47,706 nt of DNA. Origin: Nitrosarchaeum sp. (GTDB lineage: Archaea; Thermoproteota; Nitrososphaeria; Nitrososphaerales; Nitrosopumilaceae). The stretch lies in the NCBI GenBank assembly GCA_021414105.1, contig JAIOPB010000020.1, forward strand, positions 1 to 47,706, in the 5' to 3' direction. Numbering within the stretch: the first letter of the stretch is position 1; the number at the start of each line of letters is the position of its first letter. The notes beneath the pieces were generated by a model. That model made no database searches. It had not been told where the DNA came from and worked only from the letters and a program-made list of their open reading frames with translations. Position numbers and translations under genes: made by a program. This document shows positions 8,901 through 18,397 of this stretch, one piece after another.

Positions 8901-10175
8901 TTGGTAAAACTGGATCCTTTTGCAAACGCAACAAAACAAGTCAATGATGCATGTGATGTTCTTGGAATTAAGGACAAAGGTCTACGCGAATATCTAGCAA
9001 CACCAAACAAAGTTTTGAGAGTAAAAATTCCAGTCAAAATGGATAATGGACAAATTAGAATGTTTACCGGTTTTAGAAGTCAACACAATAATGATAGAGG
9101 TCCATACAAAGGTGGAATCCGATACTTTAACCCCGAAGGTGGAGTTGAATACATGGAACGTGAAGTCATGGCGCTATCTTCTTGGATGACATGGAAATGT
9201 GCTATTGTTGATATTCCATTAGGAGGTGGCAAAGGAGGAATCTATGTCAATCCAAAGACAGAAAAACTAAGCGATGGTGAATTGGAAAGACTCACAAGAG
9301 GATTTACATATAAAATATTTGAAATTATTGGACCTGGTAAAGATATACCAGCTCCTGATGTTTACACCACTGGTAGAGAAATGACTCAAATCATGGATAC
9401 CTTTAGCAAACTAAACGGAAACATTTACTCCCCTGCTGTGATTACTGGAAAACCACTTTCAATGGGTGGCTCTCTGGCAAGAGACGTTGCTACTGGACTA
9501 GGTGTATCATATTGTGTAAGAGAAGCTGCAAAAGCTTTGAAACTTAACTTGAAAGGTGCCAAAGTTGTTTTGCAGGGATTTGGAAATGCATCTACATTTA
9601 CTGGTGAATATTTAGAAAAAATGGGTGCCAAAGTTATTGCTGTAAGTGACTCTAAAGGTTCTATATCAATTCCAAATGGAGCTAAAGTTAGTAAGTTAAT
9701 TGAATTTAAAGCAAAGACAAAATCCGTTGTTGGATTCCCTGGAAGTAAGAAAATTTCTACTGAGGAATTACTAACAACAAAATGTGATATTTTGGTTCCA
9801 GGTGCACTGGAGAATCAAATTGATGCAAAGATTGCAAAGAACCTCAAATGTAAAATAATTGCTGAAGCTGCAAACGGTCCAACATTACCTGAAGCAGATC
9901 CTATAATTTACCAAAAGAAAATCCTAGTAATTCCAGATATCTTGGCAAACTCTGGCGGTGTCTGTATCTCATATTTGGAATGGGTACAAAATAACATGGG
10001 TTATTATTGGACTTTTGATGAAGTTGCTAAAAAGATGGAAGGTAACATCACAAAAGGATTCAAAGATGCATATGCGTTAGCCAATAAACACAAAATTGAC
10101 ATGAGACGAGCTACTATGGCTTTGGCAGTAGGTCGAGTTGTAGAGGCCTTTAACCAAAAAGGCATTTGGCCATAA
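8901..10175 (+). CDS. gdhA: Glutamate dehydrogenase
   Basis: A 424-residue enzyme joining 2-oxoglutarate and ammonium to glutamate (or the reverse) with NAD(P)H, a main ammonia assimilation route. It shows the substrate-binding segments GPYKGGIRY (about 67-75) and MTWKCA (96-101), the catalytic-lysine motif PLGGGKGG (106-113), the PAPDVYT loop and a Rossmann motif GFGNAS. Length is typical of hexameric archaeal enzymes. Cofactor preference cannot be read with confidence. The start is TTG (8901), chosen because the family begins just before DPFANATKQ and TTAATATAAT at 8868-8877 is a well placed TATA box for a leaderless transcript. Confidence 0.97.
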   Translation: MVKLDPFANATKQVNDACDVLGIKDKGLREYLATPNKVLRVKIPVKMDNGQIRMFTGFRSQHNNDRGPYKGGIRYFNPEGGVEYMEREVMALSSWMTWKCAIVDIPLGGGKGGIYVNPKTEKLSDGELERLTRGFTYKIFEIIGPGKDIPAPDVYTTGREMTQIMDTFSKLNGNIYSPAVITGKPLSMGGSLARDVATGLGVSYCVREAAKALKLNLKGAKVVLQGFGNASTFTGEYLEKMGAKVIAVSDSKGSISIPNGAKVSKLIEFKAKTKSVVGFPGSKKISTEELLTTKCDILVPGALENQIDAKIAKNLKCKIIAEAANGPTLPEADPIIYQKKILVIPDILANSGGVCISYLEWVQNNMGYYWTFDEVAKKMEGNITKGFKDAYALANKHKIDMRRATMALAVGRVVEAFNQKGIWP

Positions 10176-10177
10176 AC

Positions 10178-10555
10178 TTAGGCTAGATACGATTCATAAC
10201 AAACTAGTTGTTCAACAAACCTTACTTTTCCTTTGGTTATCACTGCAAGTTTTCTTTTAAACGAAAGATCAATTTTTGTTCTACGCTGTAAAAGTTGAAT
10301 TGTTTTTCCTGTCATGTATCTCCCTTTTCTATCTCTATCAAATAGAATAATCAGTTTTTCATATCTTGCAACATAATCTGCAAAATTGACAATTCCTCCA
10401 AATTTATGAAATTCTATTATCTGTCCTGAAAATCCTAGTTTCTTTAATGCAGATGCATCTCTTTTTCCTTCTACTACAACAACACTACCCTTCATTAAAT
10501 TTAGTTGAAATACAAAATTTCTTATCTCATGAATCTCTTGCTCTGTTACAAGCAC
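10178..10555 (-). CDS. Small TOPRIM-domain protein (UPF0292 family)
   Basis: A 125-residue protein built almost wholly of a TOPRIM fold: VVVVEGKRDASALKKLG supplies the conserved Glu, and LIILFDRDRKG the acidic DxD. Stand-alone archaeal TOPRIM proteins of this family have no firmly known function; the fold is shared with primases, topoisomerases and RNase M5-like nucleases, so nucleic-acid cleavage or joining is the expected chemistry. The start is GTG at 10555. It is convergent with gdhA (2-nt gap) and divergent from the amidotransferase gene, with promoters overlapping in the 49-nt spacer. Confidence 0.82.
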   Translation of the reverse strand: MLVTEQEIHEIRNFVFQLNLMKGSVVVVEGKRDASALKKLGFSGQIIEFHKFGGIVNFADYVARYEKLIILFDRDRKGRYMTGKTIQLLQRRTKIDLSFKRKLAVITKGKVRFVEQLVCYESYLA

Positions 10556-10570
10556 AACGTGATAAGTGCT

Positions 10571-10585
10571 TTAACATATTAATCA
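10571..10585. promoter_or_regulatory. Overlapping divergent TATA boxes (TOPRIM gene / amidotransferase gene)
   Basis: TTAACATATT (plus strand, 10571-10580) is 25-34 nt before the GTG at 10605, and ATTAATAT (minus strand, about 10577-10585) is 22-30 nt before the GTG at 10555. The two boxes share bases, so only one direction may be bound at a time. Confidence 0.5.
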
Positions 10586-10604
10586 CTTTTGCTAAAAATT
10601 ATCT

Positions 10605-11288
10605 GTGTCTGAAGTTTTAGTTATACAAAATACGAGAATAGAGGAGATTGGATATCTAGGTGAACTTTTAAACAAAGATGGATTTGTCATTCATTCAGTT
10701 AATGCAAAACATGAGAAACTTCCAGACAAAAACTATTCGCTTGTAATAATTTTAGGTGCGCCTGAAAGTGCTAATGATGATTTGCCTTATTTGCACGCAG
10801 AACAAAAATTGATTAAAAAAACTGTAGATGCAAATATTCCACTACTTGGGATTTGTCTAGGCTCACAATTGATTGCAAAAACTTTTGGAGGTAGAGTGTA
10901 CAGTGGCACAAAAAAAGAAATTGGGTTTTACCATGATTTGAAAATTGATAATAATTCCAAATTATTTTCTGGCTTTACAAATCCTTTTACCGTATTTCAT
11001 TGGCATGGTGATACTTTTGATTTGCCTGAAAAAGCAGTTAGGTTGGTCCATTCTGAAAATTACCCAAACCAAGCATTTCAAATTGATAGTGCAGTTGGAT
11101 TGCAATTTCATCTAGAAGTAAATGCGGAAATGATCAATCTTTGGCTTGATAAGACTCAGGAAAAACTACACCAAATACCATACATTGATCCTCAGAAAAT
11201 TCGTTCTGATATTGATGAAAATATTTCAATTGTCAAAAATAATATGAATAATTTTTACAATAATTTCAAATCATCATTTCATCTTTGA
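10605..11288 (+). CDS. Class I glutamine amidotransferase-like protein (GATase1)
   Basis: A 227-residue GATase1 domain protein. The nucleophile elbow is LLGICLGSQLIAK, with the catalytic Cys at about residue 85. The histidine region is GLQFHLEVN, and FHWHGDTF is also typical of GMP synthase-like stand-alone amidotransferases. Such proteins hydrolyse glutamine or gamma-glutamyl bonds; no synthetase partner is adjacent, so the acceptor is unknown. The start is GTG at 10605, with TTAACATATT at 10571-10580 as the TATA box. Confidence 0.85.
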   Translation: MSEVLVIQNTRIEEIGYLGELLNKDGFVIHSVNAKHEKLPDKNYSLVIILGAPESANDDLPYLHAEQKLIKKTVDANIPLLGICLGSQLIAKTFGGRVYSGTKKEIGFYHDLKIDNNSKLFSGFTNPFTVFHWHGDTFDLPEKAVRLVHSENYPNQAFQIDSAVGLQFHLEVNAEMINLWLDKTQEKLHQIPYIDPQKIRSDIDENISIVKNNMNNFYNNFKSSFHL

Positions 11289-11294
11289 CCAAAG

Positions 11295-11304
11295 TTTAAT
11301 ATAC
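11295..11304 (+). promoter_or_regulatory. TATA box of the acyl-CoA synthetase gene
   Basis: TTTAATATAC lies 27-36 nt before the ATG at 11331. Confidence 0.6.
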
Positions 11305-11330
11305 AGAGTTTTTGATTCATCGATCGAACC

Positions 11331-13448
11331 ATGATCTCTGTAAAAAAAGTTTTTGAGGAGACAATTCAAACCGATCATAAAGTTATCACAGAAGAATTAT
11401 CAAAATCTATTCTCAAAACTTATGGTGTTAAAGTTCCACCTTTTGCACTTGTTACTTCTGCTGAAGAAGCAGTCAAACAAGCAAAAAAGATCGGATTTCC
11501 ACTTGTAATGAAAGTTGTATCACCCCAAATTTTACACAAAACTGATGTTGGTGGTGTTAAAGTTGGACTAGATAATGTCAATGATGTCAAAAAGACATTC
11601 AAAGACATGTATGGCAGACTGTCTAAAAAGAAAGGAGTTGAAGTAAAAGGAATTCTTCTTGAAAAGATGGTTCCAAAAGGTGTTGAACTAATTGTTGGTA
11701 TTCAAAATGATCCACAGTTTGGTCCAGTAATTATGGTTGGACTAGGTGGAATTATGACTGAAGTTATGAAAGATGTTGCATTTAGAATGCTACCTATTTC
11801 AACTTCAGATGCAAAATCAATGCTAAATGAACTCAAAGGCTCAAAATTACTCAAAGGATTCAGAGGAAGTGAATCAATTGATACAAACATGGTTGCAAAG
11901 ATGCTTGCGCAAATTGGAAAATTAGGCGTGGAAAATGCAGATTACATCAACAGCATTGACTTTAACCCCGTAGTTGTTTATCCAAAATCACACTTTGTAG
12001 TAGATGCAAAAATTATTCTAAATAACGAAATCAAAAAGAATTCTATCTCAAAAGCTAAACCAAACATTGAATCAATGGAGGCCTTCTTTACTCCAGAATC
12101 TGTTGCACTAGTAGGCGCATCTGCAACACCTGGAAAAATTGGTAATTCCGTATTAGTTGCACTTGGAAAACAAGATTACAAAGGTAAAGTATATCCAATT
12201 AATCCTAAACAAGAGTCAATTCTTGGAATCAAATGTTATCCCTCATTAGATGCAATTAGCGAAAAGGTTGACTTGGTTGTTGTTTGTATTGATCTTGCAG
12301 AATGCGGACCAATTATGAATACTTGTGCAAACAAAGGAATTCACAATGTTGTAATCGTTTCAGGTGGAGGAAAAGAGCTTGGTGGTGACAGAGCTGCAAT
12401 GGAAGCTGAAGTAAAAGAATTATCTCTAAAACACAAAATCCGTGTAATTGGTCCAAACTGTATTGGAATGTTTAATGCTGCAAATCGTCTTGATTGTGCA
12501 TTCCAAGGACAAGAAAGAATGCTCCGTTCAAAATTAGGAAATGTTGCATTTTTCTCACAAAGTGGAACCATGGGAATTAGTATGTTGGAAAGTGCTGATG
12601 TATTTGGTCTATCCAAGATGATTAGTTTTGGTAATCGTTCTGATGTAGATGAAGCAGATATGATATGGTGTGCTGCAAATGATCCTCAAACTAAAGTAAT
12701 TGGATTATACGTTGAAGGATTTGGTGATGGTAGAAAATTCATCAATACTGCCAAACGTGTAATGAAAGAGCAAAAGAAACCAATCGTAATTTGGAAGAGT
12801 GGAAGAACTGAAGCTGGTGCAAAACAGGCTGCATCACATACAGGTTCTCTTGGTGGTTCAAATGCAATCATCATGGGAGCATTCAAACAAGCAGGAATTA
12901 TTTCAGTTGATAGTTATCAAGAATTAGTTGGAGTCTTAAAGGCACTAACATGGCAACCTCCTGCAAAGGGAAATCGTGTTGCTATGACAAGTAACGGTGC
13001 TGGTCCAATGATTGGTGGAATTGATCAATTAGAAAGATTAGGTCTTACTATTGGAAAGTTGTCACCAGAGCTTCTCAAAAAAATGAAGGAACGTTTTCCA
13101 CCCACTGTTCCAATTCATAATGGTAATCCCGCAGATGTAGGTGGTGGTGCAAATGCAGATGATTATCGATTTGTCATCCAGCAATTTCTTGACGAAAAGA
13201 ATATTGATATTGCTATGCCTTGGTTTGTTTTCCAAGATGATCCACTTGAAGAAACAATAGTTGAATATCTAGCTGAATTATCAAAGAAAAAACAAAAACC
13301 AATTCTTGCTGGCGGTAATGGCGGTCCATATACTGAAAAAATGACAAAATTGATTGAGGCAAATAATGTTCCAGTTTACAGTGATCTTCGAACTTGGGTT
13401 GCAGCTGCATCTGCATTAGCTCAATGGGGCAAAGTACTCGGAAAATAG
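11331..13448 (+). CDS. ADP-forming acyl-CoA synthetase, probable 3-hydroxypropionyl-CoA synthetase
   Basis: A 705-residue fused NDP-forming acyl-CoA synthetase. An ATP-grasp (beta-type) domain comes first (about 1-230, with LHKTDVGG around His69), then a CoA-binding Rossmann domain ([15 protein letters not shown], about 258-272) and ligase domains containing the phospho-histidine segment ASHTGSLGG (His503). This order is the reverse of the classic alpha-beta fusion. Thaumarchaea use such ADP-forming enzymes for 3-hydroxypropionate and 4-hydroxybutyrate activation in the energy-saving HP/HB carbon-fixation cycle. The adjacent crotonase points to the 3-hydroxypropionate enzyme (from memory, the Nmar_1309/Nmar_1308 pair of N. 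maritimus). The 4-hydroxybutyrate enzyme or a simple acetate/ADP enzyme are alternatives. TATA box TTTAATATAC lies at 11295-11304. Confidence 0.88.
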   Translation: MISVKKVFEETIQTDHKVITEELSKSILKTYGVKVPPFALVTSAEEAVKQAKKIGFPLVMKVVSPQILHKTDVGGVKVGLDNVNDVKKTFKDMYGRLSKKKGVEVKGILLEKMVPKGVELIVGIQNDPQFGPVIMVGLGGIMTEVMKDVAFRMLPISTSDAKSMLNELKGSKLLKGFRGSESIDTNMVAKMLAQIGKLGVENADYINSIDFNPVVVYPKSHFVVDAKIILNNEIKKNSISKAKPNIESMEAFFTPESVALVGASATPGKIGNSVLVALGKQDYKGKVYPINPKQESILGIKCYPSLDAISEKVDLVVVCIDLAECGPIMNTCANKGIHNVVIVSGGGKELGGDRAAMEAEVKELSLKHKIRVIGPNCIGMFNAANRLDCAFQGQERMLRSKLGNVAFFSQSGTMGISMLESADVFGLSKMISFGNRSDVDEADMIWCAANDPQTKVIGLYVEGFGDGRKFINTAKRVMKEQKKPIVIWKSGRTEAGAKQAASHTGSLGGSNAIIMGAFKQAGIISVDSYQELVGVLKALTWQPPAKGNRVAMTSNGAGPMIGGIDQLERLGLTIGKLSPELLKKMKERFPPTVPIHNGNPADVGGGANADDYRFVIQQFLDEKNIDIAMPWFVFQDDPLEETIVEYLAELSKKKQKPILAGGNGGPYTEKMTKLIEANNVPVYSDLRTWVAAASALAQWGKVLGK

Positions 13449-14246
<798 letters not shown>

Positions 14247-14301
14247 ACTATTCCTAACTTTCTTATTTTCTTGAATTACTAGTAGGCTAGGTATGAAAAG
14301 C

Positions 14302-14311
14302 TTATTATAAT
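14302..14311 (+). promoter_or_regulatory. TATA box of the IscA-family gene
   Basis: TTATTATAAT is 23-32 nt before the ATG at 14334. Confidence 0.55.
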
Positions 14312-14333
14312 TTAAAGCGCCACTTGTGTTAAT

Positions 14334-14684
14334 ATGGCATCTGAACAAACACAGAAAATGATCACTGTTACATCAAAAGCAGCTGAAAAAATCAAAGAAT
14401 TCATGAAAGAAGAAGCCGATAGTCCTCAATACCTTAGAGTTTATGTTCAAGGTGGAGGTTGTTCTGGTCTATCTTATGGAATGGGCTTTGAAAAAGCACC
14501 AGAAGAAGATGACTTGGTCATGGAAGAAACTGGTATCAAGCTACTTGTAGACAGCTACAGTGTTGATCATCTAAAAGGTGCAAACGTAGACTATATTGAA
14601 AGCCTAATGGGATCTGGATTTAAAATCAACAATCCAAATGTTACAAAATCCTGTTCGTGTGGTCATTCATTTAGCACTGAATAA
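14334..14684 (+). CDS. Iron-sulfur cluster assembly / carrier protein, IscA/HesB/ErpA family
   Basis: A 116-residue A-type iron-sulfur carrier. The three conserved cysteines are Cys43 (in GGGCSGLSYG) and Cys107 and Cys109 (in CSCGHSF), the normal pattern for holding and passing a [2Fe-2S] or [4Fe-4S] cluster to client enzymes. Length is typical. Upstream, TTATTATAAT at 14302-14311 serves as TATA box for a leaderless ATG. It stands alone between the crotonase and dnaG. Confidence 0.95.
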   Translation: MASEQTQKMITVTSKAAEKIKEFMKEEADSPQYLRVYVQGGGCSGLSYGMGFEKAPEEDDLVMEETGIKLLVDSYSVDHLKGANVDYIESLMGSGFKINNPNVTKSCSCGHSFSTE

Positions 14685-14787
14685 AAAATATTGTTTTTCA
14701 TTTTTAGATTATCTAGTGTAAACTATATCGCACAAGCACAATTTTTGTAAGATTTCTTTACTTTATTGAAAATACTTGCGATACCCT

Positions 14788-14830
14788 CATATATCGAGAA
14801 TCAAAACCCAAATTATGATAATTAAGGAGA
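14788..14830 (+). promoter_or_regulatory. dnaG promoter and Shine-Dalgarno (leadered transcript)
   Basis: TCATATATC at 14788-14796 is too far upstream for a leaderless start; it predicts an RNA start near 14818. AAGGAGA at 14824-14830 then serves as ribosome site for the ATG at 14841. Confidence 0.55.
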
Positions 14831-14840
14831 TGAAGAAAGT

Positions 14841-15986
14841 ATGTCCAATAAATCAGGAATTGTCAAATATCATGTTAAACTTTCCTTTGAAGTTGACGGA
14901 CTTGTTGAACGAGCAGATATAATCGGGGCTATCTTCGGTCAAACCGAAGGACTGTTAGGCCCAGAGATGAATCTGAACGAACTACAACGAGTTTCTAAAG
15001 TTGGTCGTATAGAAGTAAATACAAAATCTACTTCAAACACAACAAACGGCGATGCTCTTATTCCAATGAGTACTGATATTGATACTTGTGCATTAATTGC
15101 AGCTGGAATTGAGAGTATTGATAAAGTTGGTCCATTTGATTGTGTTTTCAAATTAGAAGCAATTGATGATGTAAGAGCCGCAAAAAAAGATGACATTGTA
15201 AGGCGTGCTAAAGAAATCAAACAACGATGGGCTACCAAAACAGTCAGTGAAGGAGAAAGTATGCTAAAAGACGTTCATGAAGGTGACTCTAAAAGACTAT
15301 CCACATACGGTCCATCTAAACTGACATGTAGTTCTGGCGTATTTGATGCCACTTGGATAATCCTAGTTGAGGGTAGAGCAGATGTGATTAATCTTCTCAG
15401 AGCTGGTTATGATAATGCAATTGCAATTGAAGGTGCAAAAATCGATGAATCAATCAAAGAACTATGTGCTTCAAAAAATACCGTAGTTGCATTTATTGAT
15501 GGTGACCGAGCTGGGGGATTTATTCTAAAAGAACTCAAATCTGTTGTAAATATTGATTATGAATTAAGAGCAGATACCGGAGTAGAAGTTGAAGAATTAA
15601 CTCCCCAAAGACTAGATGAAATTTTAAGACCAATAGCTGACGAAATTAAAAGTGGAAAACCTGCAGCCTCTCTTAAAAGTTCAGACGATAAACCTCTTGC
15701 TGAACTAGCATCTAGAGTTTTTCCAAATCTCAATGAAACACTTGAAGCTGTAGCATTAGATGAAAATGAAAAAGAAATTTTCAAAGTTCCAATTAGTGAA
15801 GTAGTTAGCAAACTCTCAACTCAATCTGGAATCAAATATCTTTTATTGGATGGTATTATCACTCAGAGACTGTTAGAAGGTGCCAAAAATGCTGGAATTG
15901 AATGCGTTGTTGGACATAGAGTTGCAAAATTAACAAACTCTGATGGACTAAATCTAAAAACATTCGGTGACCTAGGCGTAGCATAG
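14841..15986 (+). CDS. dnaG: Archaeal DnaG-type primase (TOPRIM)
   Basis: A 381-residue archaeal DnaG. The N-terminal domain (KYHVKLSFEVDGLVERADII) is family specific, and the TOPRIM domain at about 170-260 carries LVEGRADV (Glu177) and FIDGDRAG (Asp220, Asp222) as metal ligands. Archaeal DnaG has been linked to the exosome in RNA degradation and to primase activity; both are possible here. Unlike its neighbours it has a leader: TATA-like TCATATATC at 14788-14796 and a Shine-Dalgarno AAGGAGA at 14824-14830 before the ATG. The riboflavin kinase gene starts 9 nt after its stop. Confidence 0.95.
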   Translation: MSNKSGIVKYHVKLSFEVDGLVERADIIGAIFGQTEGLLGPEMNLNELQRVSKVGRIEVNTKSTSNTTNGDALIPMSTDIDTCALIAAGIESIDKVGPFDCVFKLEAIDDVRAAKKDDIVRRAKEIKQRWATKTVSEGESMLKDVHEGDSKRLSTYGPSKLTCSSGVFDATWIILVEGRADVINLLRAGYDNAIAIEGAKIDESIKELCASKNTVVAFIDGDRAGGFILKELKSVVNIDYELRADTGVEVEELTPQRLDEILRPIADEIKSGKPAASLKSSDDKPLAELASRVFPNLNETLEAVALDENEKEIFKVPISEVVSKLSTQSGIKYLLLDGIITQRLLEGAKNAGIECVVGHRVAKLTNSDGLNLKTFGDLGVA

Positions 15987-15995
15987 GGTTCATTG

Positions 15996-16679
15996 ATGAC
16001 TGAACTGAAAATTCAGCACATCTTAACTCTCACTTATCTTCTTTCTAAAGGTGCAAAGCATAATTTTGTCACAGTTACTACTGATTCCTTAGGTAAGAGC
16101 ATCAAAAAATCCCAGCAAGCTGCATCCAAACATCTACTTGAATTAGAAAACAATCAATTCATTGAGAGAATAATTAGTGGAAGAAACACATCTGTAAAAA
16201 TTACCCCAAAGGGTTTTTCTGAAATGGTCAAACTATCTACTACACTTCAAAAAAGTCTTGATTCATCTCCTTCTCATGTTGAACTAAAAGGAACTCTGAT
16301 CTCAGGTATGGGTGAAGGTGCTTATTACATGTCTCTAAAAGGATATACAAAACAATTCCAATCTAAAATTGGGTACATTCCATTTCCTGGTACCCTTAAT
16401 GTAAGATTAGATAAAAAAATACATCAAGAAGTAATAAAACAATTTGAAAATCTAGGTGGAATTACAATTGAGAGTTTTTCAGATGGAAAAAGAACATACG
16501 GATGGGTAAAATGCTTTCATGCAAAAATCAACCAATCAATTAATTGTGAATTGATAATTCTTGAGAGAACTCACCATGATAATTCTATAATTGAATTAAT
16601 CTCTAAAGTATGTATTAGAAAATTAGGAAAACTAAAAAATGGCTCTCAAGTTACAATAACAATTCCAATTCAGTCATAA
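15996..16679 (+). CDS. ribK: CTP-dependent riboflavin kinase with N-terminal HTH
   Basis: Makes FMN from riboflavin with CTP, the archaeal type of enzyme. Residues ~1-85 form a winged HTH (SLGKSIKKSQQAASKHLLELE). Residues ~95-225 are the kinase domain, with GTLISGMGEGAYYMSLKGY and GYIPFPGTLNVRL, the nucleotide- and flavin-binding stretches of the family. HTH-RibK fusions are known in archaea and may let flavin status act on transcription, which is inference here. A TTG at 15993 is in frame, but the ATG at 15996 is the better start. It follows dnaG closely and converges on the FAD synthase gene. Confidence 0.92.
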   Translation: MTELKIQHILTLTYLLSKGAKHNFVTVTTDSLGKSIKKSQQAASKHLLELENNQFIERIISGRNTSVKITPKGFSEMVKLSTTLQKSLDSSPSHVELKGTLISGMGEGAYYMSLKGYTKQFQSKIGYIPFPGTLNVRLDKKIHQEVIKQFENLGGITIESFSDGKRTYGWVKCFHAKINQSINCELIILERTHHDNSIIELISKVCIRKLGKLKNGSQVTITIPIQS

Positions 16680-16698
16680 TTTTATCTTATGTGCAATT

Positions 16699-17316
16699 CT
16701 AAATGCCGTGAATGGATTCCCCATATTCTTTTTCTATTTTAGAGCTAGAACTTTCTGGAATTGGTGATTGCAATCTTGCCACACTTGCATCAAGATTAAT
16801 TTTTTTACATCCATCTATGATGAATTTTTCTTGATGCACTTGATCATATCCTAATGCAATTATTTGTGGTTTTACAAGATTAACTGTCTTGAAAATGTCA
16901 TCTTCTTGTCCTATGAGACAAAGATCTACCATTACTAGAGAATTAACTAATTCCTGTCTCTGCTCTTTACTGTGTAATGGCCGTCTTTTTTTCATTTTCA
17001 CTGCAGTATTGTCAGTGGCTACAACTACTATCAAAACATCTCCTAATGCTTTTGCTGCATTAAGTGTATGAATATGTCCTGGATGAATTATATCAAAAAC
17101 ACCTCCTGCTAAAACAACTCGAAGTGACGATCTACCAAGTTCAGTTAGTGTGATTCTATCTTCTTTTATCAATTTATTTTTTACAAGTTCGTCGATTTTT
17201 GAATTGACGATATTTTCTGTAAATCCTTTTTTTATTTTAAGATTGTCTATGGGTGATTTACCGGTTATTCCGGCTAGGTACATTTCAATTAAAATTGATT
17301 TTTCTATTACTTCCAA
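16699..17316 (-). CDS. ribL: FAD synthase (cytidylyltransferase-like) with N-terminal HTH
   Basis: A 205-residue nucleotidyltransferase converting FMN and ATP to FAD. The N-terminal ~65 residues are a winged-helix-like segment; the catalytic domain has AGGVFDIIHPGHIHTL with the HxGH motif and ends with the family's serine-rich stretch (RLQSPIPESSSSKI). It is tail to tail with ribK (19-nt gap), so both steps from riboflavin to FAD sit side by side on opposite strands, each with an added HTH. It is 43 nt downstream of the diphthine synthase gene on the same strand and may share its transcript. Confidence 0.92.
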   Translation of the reverse strand: MEVIEKSILIEMYLAGITGKSPIDNLKIKKGFTENIVNSKIDELVKNKLIKEDRITLTELGRSSLRVVLAGGVFDIIHPGHIHTLNAAKALGDVLIVVVATDNTAVKMKKRRPLHSKEQRQELVNSLVMVDLCLIGQEDDIFKTVNLVKPQIIALGYDQVHQEKFIIDGCKKINLDASVARLQSPIPESSSSKIEKEYGESIHGI

Positions 17317-17359
17317 TATTATTTTCTAAAACTACTCTCTCTTTAATTCATCGATACTA

Positions 17360-18397
17360 TTACATTTTTGGCTCAAGACCCTTTGCTAATCTCAGTGCAT
17401 CTACCAAGCCATCTGCATAACCTATACTCAAAATTGCAACTTCATCCTGACCGTCTTCTAGAAATTTTTCTGCATCTTGAATATACAATTCAGCATTTTC
17501 AAAAATTACTTTGAATTCTTTTTGATCTTTATAGTATGGAGTTATCTCTTCTAATGCCTCTCTTACCATTGGAACATATTTTTTCATCATTTGGATTGAA
17601 ATTTTCTTTGTTTTCTCTGAATTATCTTGCGGTTCATCTAGACATTTTCCAAGTATTTTTAATGCATCTGATTCCGTAAAATGCAGCCTTCCTGTGATGA
17701 TTATTGTGTGTGGTGGTTTACCGAAATCTATTTTTTTTAGACTTGAAATTTTTCCTGATATGATTGATTGATCTTTGAATCCAATCCTTGATGCAACTAT
17801 TGCATGTGTTGACAGATCAATTACGTTTCTTTTTTGTCCTTTTTCAGTCTCTATTAATCCAATTAATGCATCTTTTGGATTCATGAAAAAATTCTTGTCT
17901 TGATTGTACTCTAATAATAATACTGTATGGTTTCCTTCTATGATGTTTTTGTAAATTACATAGTATGGAGTTGTCAGCGATTTCATCTCACTCATTATTG
18001 TCGCAATTCTTCCAACTTTGTAAAAATGAAGACCACATTCCCCTATCATTGAAGTTAGAGATGATGATGCATGTATTGAATAGGTCTTTATTTTTTCTTG
18101 TATAGCTCTGGTTCTTAATTCAATATGGGTAGTAGCAATGTAAGGATCTCCATAGGATAGTAAGACAACTTTCTTTGTTTTTGCATGTTTTAGAATTTCA
18201 TTTCCATCTTCAACTAACCATCTTTTGCCCTGCTTGAATTCTCCTTTGGTCATCTTTTTGATTTTTAACATATCTGATTTTCCAATTGGGCTGGTAAATT
18301 GCTCAAGGTATATCATGTCTGCTTTTGATAAAACTTCTAGAGCTTCAATAGGAATTGATTTTGAACCTGAAATTCCTAATCCTACAAACCAAAGCAT
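17360..18397 (-). CDS. dph5: Diphthine synthase fused to a C-terminal DUF357-like helical domain
   Basis: SAM-dependent methyltransferase of diphthamide synthesis, modifying the translocation factor aEF2. Residues ~1-255 are the tetrapyrrole-methylase fold typical of Dph5/DphB (MLWFVGLGISG, LLSYGDPYIATTH, HASSSLTSMIGECGLHFYK). Known archaeal enzymes end near residue 260; here a further ~85 residues follow (MKKYVPMVREALEEITPYYKD, then YIQDAEKFLEDGQDEVAI) that look like the DUF357 helical domain. The ATG overlaps the lysK stop (TAATG), so it is translated as part of the lysine unit. Confidence 0.92.
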   Translation of the reverse strand: MLWFVGLGISGSKSIPIEALEVLSKADMIYLEQFTSPIGKSDMLKIKKMTKGEFKQGKRWLVEDGNEILKHAKTKKVVLLSYGDPYIATTHIELRTRAIQEKIKTYSIHASSSLTSMIGECGLHFYKVGRIATIMSEMKSLTTPYYVIYKNIIEGNHTVLLLEYNQDKNFFMNPKDALIGLIETEKGQKRNVIDLSTHAIVASRIGFKDQSIISGKISSLKKIDFGKPPHTIIITGRLHFTESDALKILGKCLDEPQDNSEKTKKISIQMMKKYVPMVREALEEITPYYKDQKEFKVIFENAELYIQDAEKFLEDGQDEVAILSIGYADGLVDALRLAKGLEPKM

